Positions 1 through 9,564 of a DNA stretch of 47,297 nt are shown one piece after another (within the stretch, counting starts at the first letter, position 1; the number at the start of each line of letters is the position of its first letter). A model generated the notes under the pieces. The model was not told where the DNA came from and searched no databases. It worked only from the letters and a program-made list of their open reading frames with translations. The position numbers were made by a program, and so were the translations under genes. The stretch comes from Agromyces albus (lineage in GTDB: Bacteria > Actinomycetota > Actinomycetes > Actinomycetales > Microbacteriaceae), in assembly GCF_004134825.1 (NCBI RefSeq), contig NZ_SDPN01000033.1, positions 1-47,297 on the forward strand, written 5' to 3'.

Positions 1-30
1 CTTCGGTTCAAGGTTCTCCCATAACGATAC

Positions 31-121
31 CAAACTCGTACTGCGATTCGAGTTTGTGATATCGTCTCTGGAAAGTCGAAACATGATTCGAGTTGTGCTC
101 GATGATGAACACATCTATCCG
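31..121 (+). promoter_or_regulatory. Putative operator and promoter of the glycoside operon
   Basis: A perfect inverted repeat, CAAACTCG (31-38) and CGAGTTTG (49-56), has a 10-base spacer. The half-site GATTCGAGTT occurs at 45-54 and again at 85-94, exactly 40 bases on. A possible promoter, TTGTGC (93-98), 17 bases, TATCCG (116-121), overlaps the second copy. No T-run follows, so this looks like a repressor site and not a terminator. It lies upstream of the first gene of the glycoside operon. The cognate regulator is unknown; the TetR at 13.5-14.2 kb is one candidate. Confidence 0.45.
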
Positions 122-232
122 ATGGATTCATCTCGCGGCCCGGCTCGGTCGAATTAGCAGTAGAAGTGTTCTCACTTACGTCTTGAGAGCTTCCGAGCAG
201 AAGCCTCTCCGACTGGCCCACGAAGGGGGCCG

Positions 233-1657
233 GTGAACCACTCAGCTCAACTTCTGAACGAAGGAGTTCCGTTGTCCAATCGCCATTACCCCGAGATCGC
301 GGAAGCATCCGGGCAGACCGGCCCCCCGTTGTCGCTACAGGCCAATATCGCCCTCGGCTCCGAAGAAGTGAGCGAGGCCGTGAGGGGCTTCGAAACGGAT
401 CCTCCGAAGATGCGCGCCCGAGAGCTGCTGGCACTTTTTCTGGCTCAGCTCACTGTCTTCATGGCTCTTGTGGTCCCGATGGCGTTCTCGCTCGCCATCA
501 AGATCGGCGTGATGGACCCGGAAAATAAGGACACTCTCCTGGCGGTGGCGATCGGCACCGCCGGAACGGTGGTGCTGTTTACCAATCCGATCACAGGCGT
601 GCTCAGCGATCGCACACGGTCGCGCCTCGGCCGCCGCCGCCCCTGGTTCTTCGGCGGTCTGATTGTGGGAACTGTCGGTTCTGTGATCATCGGCCTCTCG
701 GCGTCGCCCTTGGTACTTATCGCCGGCTGGACCGTCGCGCTTGCCGGCTATTCCATGAGTAACCAGGCGATTCTCACCTATCTCGGGGACCGGCTGCCGG
801 AAAGTCAGCGCGGCAAGGTGATGGGTGTCAGCGGCGCGATCACTCAGGTTGGCCCGATCCTGGGCATCGTCCTGGCAGGGGTCTTCACTTCACACCTCCT
901 GCTGATGTTCCTCATTCCTGCAGGAATCGCGCTGCTGGGCAGCCTCTGGTTCACAGTCGCGATGAAAGACACGAAGTTCGAGGGTGAGCTTCCCGCTTTC
1001 CGTCTTGCGAGCCTCACCCGGGGCTTCTATTTCAACCCGCGCAAGCATTCGAACTTCGCTTGGGTGATCCTAAGCAAAGCGTTCATCTTCGTCTACCTTG
1101 CATTCACTGCCCTATACGCCCTGTACCTGCTCATGTCGCGGTTCGAACTCGATGCGCCTTCGGCTGCACCACTGATCAGCATCATCAGCCTGGGTGGCAT
1201 CGTGTTGGGGATTGTCGGAGCGATCGGCGGCGGCATCCTGTCAGACAAGCTGCATTCGCGTAAGCCGTTCCTGATCATCAGCGCGGTTCTACTCGCGGCA
1301 AGCGCCGTCATCGTTGGAACCTCGGCCGACGTCGCAGTGTTCATTGTCGGGAGCCTCTTGTCCTCTCTCGGGATTGGAATCTATGGATCGGTCGATCAGG
1401 CTCTGGCTCTGGATACGTTGCCTAGCCAAGAGAACGAGAACGGCCGGTACCTGTCGATCTTCGGTCTCGCGAACGCGATCCCGCAGGCTGTCGGCCCGTT
1501 CCTCGCAGCCCTCGTGCTGTCCTTGGCTGGTGGTGACTACACCTGGGTCTACTTCGTCGGGGCAGGCGCCGCCGTGCTCGGAGCCTTGGCGATCATCCCG
1601 ATCAGCGTCGGTCGGCGAGCGCTGCTCTCCACCACCAGTGTCAGAGCGATCTCGTGA
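233..1657 (+). CDS. MFS/GPH-type sugar transporter
   Basis: The 474-residue protein has about 12 hydrophobic segments after a roughly 65-residue polar N-terminus. The loop after helix 2 carries GVLSDRTRSRLGRRRPW, the charged MFS signature with the Arg-rich RLGRRRPW ending typical of GPH/SLC45-like sugar:cation symporters. It should sit in the cytoplasmic membrane and import a glycoside or oligosaccharide. The start is a GTG with a purine-rich ribosome site (GAAGGGGG) just upstream. It is the first gene of a run of glycoside hydrolases on the same strand, which supports a role in substrate uptake. The substrate cannot be read from the sequence, and a sugar exporter is a less likely alternative. 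Confidence 0.85.
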   Translation: MNHSAQLLNEGVPLSNRHYPEIAEASGQTGPPLSLQANIALGSEEVSEAVRGFETDPPKMRARELLALFLAQLTVFMALVVPMAFSLAIKIGVMDPENKDTLLAVAIGTAGTVVLFTNPITGVLSDRTRSRLGRRRPWFFGGLIVGTVGSVIIGLSASPLVLIAGWTVALAGYSMSNQAILTYLGDRLPESQRGKVMGVSGAITQVGPILGIVLAGVFTSHLLLMFLIPAGIALLGSLWFTVAMKDTKFEGELPAFRLASLTRGFYFNPRKHSNFAWVILSKAFIFVYLAFTALYALYLLMSRFELDAPSAAPLISIISLGGIVLGIVGAIGGGILSDKLHSRKPFLIISAVLLAASAVIVGTSADVAVFIVGSLLSSLGIGIYGSVDQALALDTLPSQENENGRYLSIFGLANAIPQAVGPFLAALVLSLAGGDYTWVYFVGAGAAVLGALAIIPISVGRRALLSTTSVRAIS

Positions 1658-1693
1658 AGAACCCTGCCCAGCACCACTAGAAGGTATCGCCAA

Positions 1694-1705
1694 GCGTTGC
1701 AACGC
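1694..1705. promoter_or_regulatory. Perfect 12-bp palindrome GCGTTGCAACGC
   Basis: The palindrome lies in the 109-base gap between the transporter and the first GH3 gene. Its size and symmetry resemble LacI/GalR-type operators, which are common in actinobacterial sugar operons, but no LacI gene is in the window. It could also be a weak hairpin between cistrons. Confidence 0.3.
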
Positions 1706-1766
1706 GCTGGAACCGCCACTGCTGCCGTCGCGGACCGCTGACGGTCGTCAATGAAATGAGCTCTAA

Positions 1767-4211
1767 ATGACTACCCCGTCCCCTTCATCTCTTGACCGGG
1801 CGAACGAACTTCTCTCTCGGATGACATTGCTCGAGAAAGCCCAACAGGTGTCAGCCGTCATGCCCGGGGCACTCCTGGGGCCGGATGGACCCGACAGCCG
1901 GGTTCTCGACGGGCTCATGAAAGACGGCATCGGCCACGTGTCGAATCTCGCGATGATGGGCGCTTCGTCGCCACAGAACATCGCGAAAATCACCAACGTC
2001 GTTCAGCGGTATCTTCTCGAGAAGACTCGGCTTGGAATTCCAGCGATGTTCCACGCTGAAGCGCTGAACGGGTTCCTCGCGCCCGGGTATACCTCCTTCC
2101 CGACCGCCATCGGGCTGGCTGCGACCTGGAACCCGGATGCGGTCGAGGGCATGGCACGGGTGATCAGTCGGCAGATGCGCTCGGTCGGCTCATTCCAGGC
2201 ACTGTCTCCCGTCATGGACATCGCACGGGACGCACGGTGGGGGCGCGTCCACGAGACCTACGGGGAGGACGTGTATCTCACGACGGCGATGAGTGTCGCG
2301 TTTGTCCGAGGGCTCCAAGGCGATGACCTCCGCACGGGGGTCTTGGCCACCGGCAAACATTTCCTCGGCTACTCCATGACGGAAGCCGGCCAGAACATGG
2401 CCGCAACCCAGCTCGGCGAGCGAGAGCTCTACGACGTGTACGCGACCCCGTTCGAGGCCGCCATCAAGCTCGCCGGGCTAGGAAGCATCATGAACTCGTA
2501 CTCCGAGATCGACGGCGTTCCCGCCGGAGCCAGCCGATCGCTCCTCACCGATCTGCTCCGAGGCAGGATGGGCTTCGACGGCAGTGTCGTGTCCGACTAC
2601 AGCACAGTGGAGTGGCTCGCGACGCGCCAATACGCCGCCGAGAGCCCTGCGGATGCGGGGGTGCTCGCCATCACGGCCGGGTTGGACGTGGAGCTCCCGC
2701 AAGTCGTCGGGTACGGTCACCACCTGGTCGACGCGGTCCAATCAGGGCATCTCGACGAGGACGTGCTTGATGACGCGGTCCGGCGTGTGCTGATGGACAA
2801 GTTCAAGCTGGGCCTGTTCGAGAACGCGTACGTGAGCGAAGACCCGATCGAGCTCGGCCGTATCGCGGGGGAGGGACATGCGCTCTCGCGGTCCTTGGCG
2901 GAGGAGTCGATCACCCTGCTCAAGAACGACGGTACCTTGCCCCTTTCGCGGGGCATGAGGATCGCCGTGATCGGCCCCAACGCCGACTCCGCGATGGTGA
3001 ACTTCGCCGCATACACTTACCCGTCAAGCTTGGACATGACGAAGGGGATCGTGACCGGTGAATCCCGAATGGCGGGCGTGAGCACCATGTCCAACGATGC
3101 CGAGGTCAGCCCTGAGAAAGCCGCGGCAATGGCTGAGCGATACGCCCAGATCATGGCCATCGATACCGAAGCGCTCGTTCGCCTCGCCGACGGGGCGATG
3201 GATCTCGGAGAGGCCATCCTCGCCGCCTCGCCGGAGAGCTACGTCACGACCGTGACCGGCGTCAACATCCACCCCGACGACCCGCAGGATGTAGCGGCGG
3301 CCGTTGAGTCAGCCGCTGCAGCGGACGTCGTAGTGCTCGCACTCGGTGGTCGTGGAGGCTGGTTCGGCACTCGGATCACTGAGGGTGAGGGTACCGACGC
3401 CGCCAAACTCGAGTTGCCAACACATCAGGTCGATCTTGTTCGCGCGGTGGCCGCCACCGGTACGCCGCTGGTGGGAGTGTTCTATCAAGGGCGCCCACAC
3501 GCCATAGCGGAGGTCGATGAGCTCCTCGCCGCATCGATCGTTGCGTACTACCCGGGCCCGCAGGGTGGCCAGGCGATTGCATCGGTGCTCTTCGGCGACA
3601 TCAATCCGAGCGGCAAGCTTCCGTACACGATCCCTCGCGCAACGGGGCAGGTGCCGCTGTACTACAGCCAGAAGCGCGGCAGCGGCTACCGTCGCAGCGA
3701 GGGTGACATGTTCCGCAGCTACATCGATCTGGAGAACAGCCCGCTCTATCCGTTTGGGCACGGTTTGAGCTACACCTCCTTCGAGTACTCCAACCTGACC
3801 TTGGACAATGAAGCGGTCCCCGCCGATGGAGGCGCCGTCACGATCTCGGTGGACATCCGCAACGTGGGAGAACGCGCGGGCTCCGAGATCGCTCAGTTCT
3901 ACGTGTCGCAGAAAGCCGTCGGGCTGACACGCCCCGCGCTGCAACTCGTCGGCTTCGCTCGAACCACCCTCCAACCGGATGATGCGGTGACCCTGTCGTG
4001 CACCGTGCAGGTCTCCCAGCTGGGCTTCACCGGGATCGACGGGCGCTTCGCCGTCGAACCGGGAACGGTTGAGGTAAGCATCGGATCGAGCTCATCCCAG
4101 CTCTCCCACCACTCGAGCTTCAGGATCGTCGGCGGCGCGGTCGACCTCGAGGGTCGGCGCGCGTACCTGAGCACCGCCTCAACCGCCGTCCTGGACCAAG
4201 CATCGCGATGA
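1767..4211 (+). CDS. Glycoside hydrolase family 3 (beta-glucosidase/beta-xylosidase type) with fibronectin III-like domain
   Basis: This 814-residue GH3 enzyme should release terminal beta-linked sugars from glycosides with retention of configuration. The N-terminal barrel carries DARWGRVHETYGED, the substrate-binding Lys-His pair in TGKHFLGY, and the nucleophile Asp at about residue 277 in VVSDYSTVEW. A GH3 C-terminal alpha/beta domain follows, with LLKNDGTLPL near residue 390. A fibronectin III-like domain lies near residues 665-795 (YPFGHGLSYTSFEYSNL onwards). Length and domain order match full-length BglX-type enzymes. No signal peptide is visible, so it is probably cytoplasmic and acts on imported glycosides. 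The next gene starts inside its stop codon (ATGA), implying translational coupling. The exact sugar specificity is unknown. Confidence 0.9.
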   Translation: MTTPSPSSLDRANELLSRMTLLEKAQQVSAVMPGALLGPDGPDSRVLDGLMKDGIGHVSNLAMMGASSPQNIAKITNVVQRYLLEKTRLGIPAMFHAEALNGFLAPGYTSFPTAIGLAATWNPDAVEGMARVISRQMRSVGSFQALSPVMDIARDARWGRVHETYGEDVYLTTAMSVAFVRGLQGDDLRTGVLATGKHFLGYSMTEAGQNMAATQLGERELYDVYATPFEAAIKLAGLGSIMNSYSEIDGVPAGASRSLLTDLLRGRMGFDGSVVSDYSTVEWLATRQYAAESPADAGVLAITAGLDVELPQVVGYGHHLVDAVQSGHLDEDVLDDAVRRVLMDKFKLGLFENAYVSEDPIELGRIAGEGHALSRSLAEESITLLKNDGTLPLSRGMRIAVIGPNADSAMVNFAAYTYPSSLDMTKGIVTGESRMAGVSTMSNDAEVSPEKAAAMAERYAQIMAIDTEALVRLADGAMDLGEAILAASPESYVTTVTGVNIHPDDPQDVAAAVESAAAADVVVLALGGRGGWFGTRITEGEGTDAAKLELPTHQVDLVRAVAATGTPLVGVFYQGRPHAIAEVDELLAASIVAYYPGPQGGQAIASVLFGDINPSGKLPYTIPRATGQVPLYYSQKRGSGYRRSEGDMFRSYIDLENSPLYPFGHGLSYTSFEYSNLTLDNEAVPADGGAVTISVDIRNVGERAGSEIAQFYVSQKAVGLTRPALQLVGFARTTLQPDDAVTLSCTVQVSQLGFTGIDGRFAVEPGTVEVSIGSSSSQLSHHSSFRIVGGAVDLEGRRAYLSTASTAVLDQASR

Positions 4212-6292
4212 CGATCGACCGACGAGCGGTCGTCGCCCGCCACGACGTGCGGCTCATCGCGCCGAACCCTCAGCAGGTGCTCTCTGTCGGCAACGGCGAC
4301 TTCGCCTTCACCGCCGACATCACCGGCATGCAGACCTTCACGGATCATCACGATCCGCTCGCGGCGATGACCAGAGGCGAGGTGGCCGTGAACACCGCCA
4401 CGATGTCGACGTGGGGCTGGCACAGCATGCCCAATCCCGAAGGCTTCCGCCTCGAGGATGCGATGACGACCTACGACTCACCTCGTGGACCGGTCGCCTA
4501 CCCGGACAAGTACGACATGGAAGCAGCGATGGCCGGACGCGTCGACGACAAGCATCGCGCGGGGGCCTGGCTGCATGTCAACCCGCAACGCGTCGACCTC
4601 GGCCGAATCGGGCTCGTCCTGCGCCCGAGCGCACATGAGCCGGGGATCACCGATCCAGGTCAGATCACGGATGTCAATCAGCATCTTGATCTGTGGACCG
4701 GCACGATCCGGAGCGCCTTTTCCTACCTCGGCGAGCCAGTGGAAGTCATCACCGTCGCGTCGCCTGACGACGCTACGGTGGCGTTCCGCATCACCAGCCC
4801 CCTTCTCGTCGATCGGCGGGCCGCCGTGCGGTTCGCGTTCCCCTATCCCCATGACGGGTTCTTCCAGACCGACGATTGGGCCGCGACCGACCGGCATCAG
4901 TCGATGCTCACGGAGAACCGACCTGGGCACGCGGAGATCGCGCGAATCGCAGACGACACCCGGTACACGGTCACCGTGAGGTCAACGAACGGGGCCGTCG
5001 CTCATGAAGTGGACCCGCACGTGTTCCTCCTCACGGCCGACGCGGAAACCGTCGATGTGGTCGTGACCTTCTCATCCGAATCCAACGACGCACGCGTATC
5101 CGACCTGGACGCCGTCGCAGAGAGGGCCGTGCGGTCGTGGGAGGCGTTCTGGGTGTCGGGGGCAGCCATCGACTTCTCCGAGAGCACCGACCCGCGAGCC
5201 GTCGAGCTCGAACGCCGGATCGTGCTGTCGCAGTACCTCACTCGCGTGCATTCGGCCGGCGCGATGCCTCCGCAAGAGACCGGGCTCGTAACCAACTCGT
5301 GGCAGGGCAAGAGCCACCTTGAAATGCACTTCTGGCACGCCGCACATTTCGCCGCGTGGGGCCGACCTGAGCTCCTTGAACGCAGCCTTCCCTGGTACCG
5401 GGGGATCCTGGACGCCGCCCGCGCCACCGCGAAGTCCCAAGGTTATGCGGGCGCGAGGTGGCCAAAGCACGTCGGCCCGGATGGGCGGGAGAGCCCCAGC
5501 CCGATCGGGTCCCTCCTCATCTGGCAGCAACCCCATATCCTTCACCTCCTCGAGCTGGTGTGGCACGCCTCAAGCGAGAGCCGACGTACGGAAGTGCTCG
5601 ACGAGTACGCCGAGATCGTCGAAGCGACCGCGGACTTCATGACGTCGTTCGCCGACCGACGCGACGGGCGGTTCCACCTCGGCCCGCCCGTCATGCCCGC
5701 GCAGGAGTTCTACGACGCCCGCTCAACCGCCGACCCCACGTTCGAGCTCAGCTACTGGTGGTGGGGCCTCGAGATCGCGCGCCGATGGTGGAACCGGACT
5801 GGACGCCCCGCTCGCCGCGATTGGCAAGAGGTCCAGGAGGCACTGGCCACCCCGCGCGTCGTCGAGGGACGTTATGCCGCCGTGGCATCAGAGGACGAAG
5901 TACGACGAGACGACCACCCGTCGATGCTCGCCGCGTTCGGTGTCGTGCCCCCGAACCCCCTGATCGACGCCTCGATCATGTCAGCCACCTTGGATGACGT
6001 CCTCGCGAACTGGGAATGGCCCTCCGCATGGGGTTGGGACTTTCCCATGATCGCGATGACCGCCATGCGCCTCGGGCGGACCGACGCGGCCATCGACGCC
6101 CTCCTCCGTGACGAGACGAAGAACCGATACTCGCCGGTCGGTCACAACCCGCAGATCGGCGGGATCCTCCCGCTGTACCTGCCCGGCAACGGCGGCGTCC
6201 TCCTCGCGGCGGCCCACCTCGCATCTTCCTCGGCGCACACCATGCCTCCCGGTTGGGTGCTGCACGCCGAAGGCTTCCCCCCACTTCCCTGA
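4208..6292 (+). CDS. Divergent (alpha/alpha)6-barrel glycoside hydrolase, GH65/GH95-like
   Basis: This 694-residue protein overlaps the upstream GH3 by four bases. The first 300 residues look like a beta-sandwich (VLSVGNGDFAFTADITG at the N-terminus), as in GH65 and GH95 enzymes. The rest is helical and Trp-rich, as expected of a six-hairpin barrel. The motif NSWQGKSHLEMHFWH has Glu at about residue 372, where clan GH-L enzymes carry the general acid; WWWGLEIARRWW near residue 520 also fits a barrel helix. I cannot assign it to a characterised family. In this operon it probably cleaves an alpha-linked sugar such as glucose, fucose or rhamnose, or phosphorolyses a disaccharide. No signal peptide is seen. 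Confidence 0.6.
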   Translation: MTIDRRAVVARHDVRLIAPNPQQVLSVGNGDFAFTADITGMQTFTDHHDPLAAMTRGEVAVNTATMSTWGWHSMPNPEGFRLEDAMTTYDSPRGPVAYPDKYDMEAAMAGRVDDKHRAGAWLHVNPQRVDLGRIGLVLRPSAHEPGITDPGQITDVNQHLDLWTGTIRSAFSYLGEPVEVITVASPDDATVAFRITSPLLVDRRAAVRFAFPYPHDGFFQTDDWAATDRHQSMLTENRPGHAEIARIADDTRYTVTVRSTNGAVAHEVDPHVFLLTADAETVDVVVTFSSESNDARVSDLDAVAERAVRSWEAFWVSGAAIDFSESTDPRAVELERRIVLSQYLTRVHSAGAMPPQETGLVTNSWQGKSHLEMHFWHAAHFAAWGRPELLERSLPWYRGILDAARATAKSQGYAGARWPKHVGPDGRESPSPIGSLLIWQQPHILHLLELVWHASSESRRTEVLDEYAEIVEATADFMTSFADRRDGRFHLGPPVMPAQEFYDARSTADPTFELSYWWWGLEIARRWWNRTGRPARRDWQEVQEALATPRVVEGRYAAVASEDEVRRDDHPSMLAAFGVVPPNPLIDASIMSATLDDVLANWEWPSAWGWDFPMIAMTAMRLGRTDAAIDALLRDETKNRYSPVGHNPQIGGILPLYLPGNGGVLLAAAHLASSSAHTMPPGWVLHAEGFPPLP

Positions 6293-6334
6293 CCGACGAT
6301 CGGAAGCTGCGGAACCTACAAAGGAGAAGGATCA

Positions 6335-7354
6335 ATGACTGAACAACTGCGCTTCGACGGACGTGTCGCCATCGTGACCGGGGCCGGGATCGGAATCGGC
6401 GCGGCCCATGCACGCTACCTCGCGGACCGTGGTGCGACCGTAGTCGTCAATGAACTTCCATCCAATCTGGCCCGAGCGGAGGCAGTACGCGACGACATAC
6501 GTGCAGCGGGTGGCACCGCCATGGCCGTGGGGGCCAGGATCGGCGATGATGACGCTGCAGCGTCCCTCGTCGAGACGACGATTGCAGAGTTCGGGCGGAT
6601 CGACATCCTGATCCACAACGCAGGCGTGCCCGCCGGTCATGTCATGGATGGTTCCGAACTCGTCCCCAACGCCCCAGCAGCGGGGTTGGACCTCTATTTC
6701 GACATCAACGTTCGCGGATCCCTGCAGCTCAACCGAGCCGCGTGGCCACACATGGTCAATCAGAAGTACGGGCGCATCCTGTTCACATCGTCTGCCGTCG
6801 GAACGGGATTCTGGTACGGCCCGACCGGTTACGAGCTCGACTACGCGGTCTCGAAGCTCGCCGTCTTCGCCGCCGCTCGACAGGTCGCAGCCGCCGGCGA
6901 AGAGCACGGAATCATCGCCAACACGCTCATGCCGTGGGCGTTCACCGAGACCGTTGGCGCCAGTGGCGGAGGCGAGAAGACAGAACTCATCACCTTCATG
7001 AGAAGCACGCTTCAGCCCGACAAGGTCGCGATCGCGATCGCGCCCCTGCTCCACGAGAACGCGCCAACCAGTGGCGAAGCATTCACCGCCGGCGGCGGAC
7101 GAATCGCTCGCGTGTTCCTCGCCGGCACCCGCGGATACTTCAACCCAGACCTGACCAGCGAGGACGTCATGACGAACTGGGACCAGATCATGGGCGCCAC
7201 CGATCCGTCAGGCGCCCTACTGGACATCTTCGAACAGAGCCAGCCCCGGGAGGAACGACTCTTCTTCAAAGCTCTCGAGCTCGGGCGCACGCCGGACCTG
7301 AAGTGGATCGCCGAGCAGCCGGTGAAGGAGTCCACGCGATCGGCCGCCCGCTGA
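6335..7354 (+). CDS. SDR-family oxidoreductase, long (339 aa)
   Basis: An NAD(P)-dependent short-chain dehydrogenase. It has the cofactor motif TGAGIGIG near residue 16, HNAG near residue 95 and the catalytic Tyr-Lys pair in LDYAVSK. At 339 residues it is about 80 longer than a classical SDR. The extra C-terminal part resembles the dehydrogenase unit of MFE-2-type 3-hydroxyacyl-CoA dehydrogenases, but no hydratase domain follows. A strong ribosome site (AAAGGAGAAGG) precedes the ATG. It lies between two hydrolase groups, so it may oxidise a sugar or an aglycone hydroxyl. The substrate is unknown. Confidence 0.8.
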   Translation: MTEQLRFDGRVAIVTGAGIGIGAAHARYLADRGATVVVNELPSNLARAEAVRDDIRAAGGTAMAVGARIGDDDAAASLVETTIAEFGRIDILIHNAGVPAGHVMDGSELVPNAPAAGLDLYFDINVRGSLQLNRAAWPHMVNQKYGRILFTSSAVGTGFWYGPTGYELDYAVSKLAVFAAARQVAAAGEEHGIIANTLMPWAFTETVGASGGGEKTELITFMRSTLQPDKVAIAIAPLLHENAPTSGEAFTAGGGRIARVFLAGTRGYFNPDLTSEDVMTNWDQIMGATDPSGALLDIFEQSQPREERLFFKALELGRTPDLKWIAEQPVKESTRSAAR

Positions 7355-7385
7355 ACACCCCCCAGAACAGCTTCGAAAGGAACCG

Positions 7386-8162
7386 ATGTCGTACACACAC
7401 TCTGAATCCCTCGCCGGCAAGGCCGTCATCGTCACGGGAAGCGGCCGTGGCGTCGGCCGCGGAATCGCCCGTTCCCTGGCGCGCAACGGTGCCCGGCTAC
7501 TGCTCACCGACATCCTCGCCGAGGCCGTCGCCGACGCCCGAGATGAGCTGACAACGCAGGGGGCGGAGGTGCGCAGCATCGCTGCCGACCTGCGAGACCC
7601 CGATGCGGCGGACAAGATCGTCGATGCCGCGCTTGAACACTTCGGTCGCGTGGACGGTCTCGTCAACAACGCCATGGCGATCAAGCCCCCCTCGCCATTC
7701 GCCTCCCAGTCTGCTGACGACTTCGACCTGGCTTCCGACACTGGCCCTCGTGCAACCTTCCTCCTCATGAAGGCCGCCTACCCGCACCTCGTCGCCGCCG
7801 GTGGCGGCTCGATCGTGAATTTCGGGTCCGGAGCAGGCTCCGCAGGCGAGCCAGGCTTCGCCGCCTACGGTGCTGCCAAGGAAGCGATCCGAGGTCTCAC
7901 CCGAGTCGCCGCACTGGAATGGGGTCCCGACAACATCCGCGTGAACGTCGTGCTGCCCTTTGCCAAGACCGAGGGCGTGGAAACCTGGGAGCAGGCCGAT
8001 CCCGTCGGGTTCCGAGCGGTCGTCGACGCTGTGCCGCTCAAGCGCGTCGGTGACACCGAGAAGGATGTCGGCGCCCTCGTATCGTTCCTGCTCGGCGATG
8101 ACTCGACGTATCTCACCGCCCAGTCGATCTATGTGGCCGGGGGTTCCGGGGTATTCCGCTGA
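7386..8162 (+). CDS. SDR-family oxidoreductase, copy 1 of a paralogous pair
   Basis: A classical 258-residue SDR with the Rossmann motif TGSGRGVGRG, Ser in FGSGAG and Tyr/Lys in YGAAKEAIRG. The usual NNAG is NNAM (LVNNAMAIKPPSPF), an unusual substitution. The protein is about 79% identical by hand count, at exactly the same length, to the SDR at 27865-28641. Even the leader is shared: GAAAGGAACCGATGTCG here and GAAAGGAACTGATGTCG there. The two are therefore a duplicated or re-imported gene. It sits in the glycoside operon between another SDR and the GH1 gene. The substrate is unknown; a glycoside sugar or its aglycone is possible. Confidence 0.85.
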   Translation: MSYTHSESLAGKAVIVTGSGRGVGRGIARSLARNGARLLLTDILAEAVADARDELTTQGAEVRSIAADLRDPDAADKIVDAALEHFGRVDGLVNNAMAIKPPSPFASQSADDFDLASDTGPRATFLLMKAAYPHLVAAGGGSIVNFGSGAGSAGEPGFAAYGAAKEAIRGLTRVAALEWGPDNIRVNVVLPFAKTEGVETWEQADPVGFRAVVDAVPLKRVGDTEKDVGALVSFLLGDDSTYLTAQSIYVAGGSGVFR

Positions 8163-8223
8163 CGATCGCGACGCCCTTCCCCACTAACTAGCTCTCACCC
8201 ATCTCAAAGAACAAGGATTTGAC

Positions 8224-9456
8224 ATGAACCACCTTCCCGCCAGCTTCCTCTGGGGAGCCTCGACCGCTCCACACCAGATCGAGGGCAACAACATCAACAG
8301 CGACTGGTGGGCGCGTGAAGCGATGATGCCCGGCATGGAGCCCAGCGGCGACGCCGTCGACAGCTACCACCGTTATCGCGAAGACATGGAGCTACTGGCG
8401 CACGCGGGCTTCAACGCGTACCGCTTCGGCATCGAGTGGGCGCGGATCGAGCCGCGTCCCGGACAGATTTCACGGGCCGAGCTCGCACATTACCGACGCA
8501 TGATCGACACGGCCCTCGAGCTCGGCCTGGAGCCGGTAATCACGCTCCAGCACTTCACGACGCCCGCCTGGTTCGCCGCAGAGGGAGGCTGGCTCAGCGA
8601 CCGAGCGATCGACCGCTTCCAATCCTTCGTAACCACCGCCACGCAAATCCTCGGCGGGGTCAACTGGGTGGCCACAATGAACGAGCCCAACATGCAAGCG
8701 ATGACAATCATGATCCAGGAGGCATACCAGTCCGGGCACCTCGCAGAGTGGCAGAGCCCGACCGTGGACGGCGAGGCGCAGCGCGAGCGGATCGCCGCGA
8801 ACTTGCCTGTGCCGGAGCCTCGGATCGGCCACAGGATGGTCGAACTGCACCACGCAGTCCGGGACATCGTTCGTGAACACACCGATGCAAAGGTCGGCTG
8901 GACGATCGCCAACCCGGCGCTGACACCCACTCCCGGGAACGAGGACAAGCTCGTCGAGGTGCGCTACGCACAGGAGGACCTTTACCTCCAGGGGTCACGC
9001 GGCGACGACTGGGTCGGCGTCCAGTCTTACTCCAGCCAGCAGGTCGACCAGAACGGCATCGTCCCGCACCCCGAGCACCCTGACAACACACAGACCGGCG
9101 CGGCATACCGACCGGACGCCCTCGAGATGGCGGTGCGCCACACCTGGGAAGTCACCAAACTCCCAATTCTCGTCACCGAGAACGGCATCCCCACCGGCGA
9201 TGACGACCGCCGCATCGCGTACACCACCGAAGCCCTTCGCGGGATGATGGCCGCCATCGACGACGGAGCGGATGTGCGCGGCTATCTGCATTGGAGCCTG
9301 CTCGACAACTACGAGTGGGGCCACTGGCACCCGACGTTCGGCCTCATCGCGGTCGACCGGGAAACCTTCGAGCGAAAGCCCAAGCCGAGCCTCACCTGGC
9401 TCGGTGACATCGCTCACACGAACGGCGCCTCCCTTACCGAAGCGCTCACGAGCTGA
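8224..9456 (+). CDS. Glycoside hydrolase family 1 beta-glycosidase
   Basis: The 410-residue protein is a compact GH1 enzyme, slightly shorter than the usual 440-480. The N-terminal signature FLWGASTAPHQIEG is present. The acid/base Glu is at about residue 154 (TMNEPN) and the nucleophile Glu at about residue 319 (VTENGIP). YLHWSLLDNYEWGHW is the typical C-terminal aglycone-site segment. It should hydrolyse beta-glucosides, galactosides or related aryl glycosides in the cytoplasm. A ribosome site (AAGGA) lies about eight bases before the ATG. It follows two SDR genes on the same strand and probably shares their transcript. The two GH3 genes suggest a mixed or decorated substrate. Confidence 0.93.
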   Translation: MNHLPASFLWGASTAPHQIEGNNINSDWWAREAMMPGMEPSGDAVDSYHRYREDMELLAHAGFNAYRFGIEWARIEPRPGQISRAELAHYRRMIDTALELGLEPVITLQHFTTPAWFAAEGGWLSDRAIDRFQSFVTTATQILGGVNWVATMNEPNMQAMTIMIQEAYQSGHLAEWQSPTVDGEAQRERIAANLPVPEPRIGHRMVELHHAVRDIVREHTDAKVGWTIANPALTPTPGNEDKLVEVRYAQEDLYLQGSRGDDWVGVQSYSSQQVDQNGIVPHPEHPDNTQTGAAYRPDALEMAVRHTWEVTKLPILVTENGIPTGDDDRRIAYTTEALRGMMAAIDDGADVRGYLHWSLLDNYEWGHWHPTFGLIAVDRETFERKPKPSLTWLGDIAHTNGASLTEALTS

Positions 9457-9484
9457 TGCCCCTTCGTCCTCTGCGAAACGTGTC

Positions 9485-9517
9485 CATTGGCTTACGCACG
9501 CCACGTTAGAGCCAATG
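9485..9517. repeat. Inverted repeat CATTGGCT/AGCCAATG
   Basis: Eight-base perfect arms (9485-9492 and 9510-9517) are separated by 17 bases in the 108-base gap after the GH1 gene. There is no downstream T-run. It may be a paired operator or a processing hairpin, and chance is not excluded. Confidence 0.25.
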
Positions 9518-9564
9518 TGGCAGGCACCGACCTACACCGCTAACACCGGAATGGAAATACCCTC

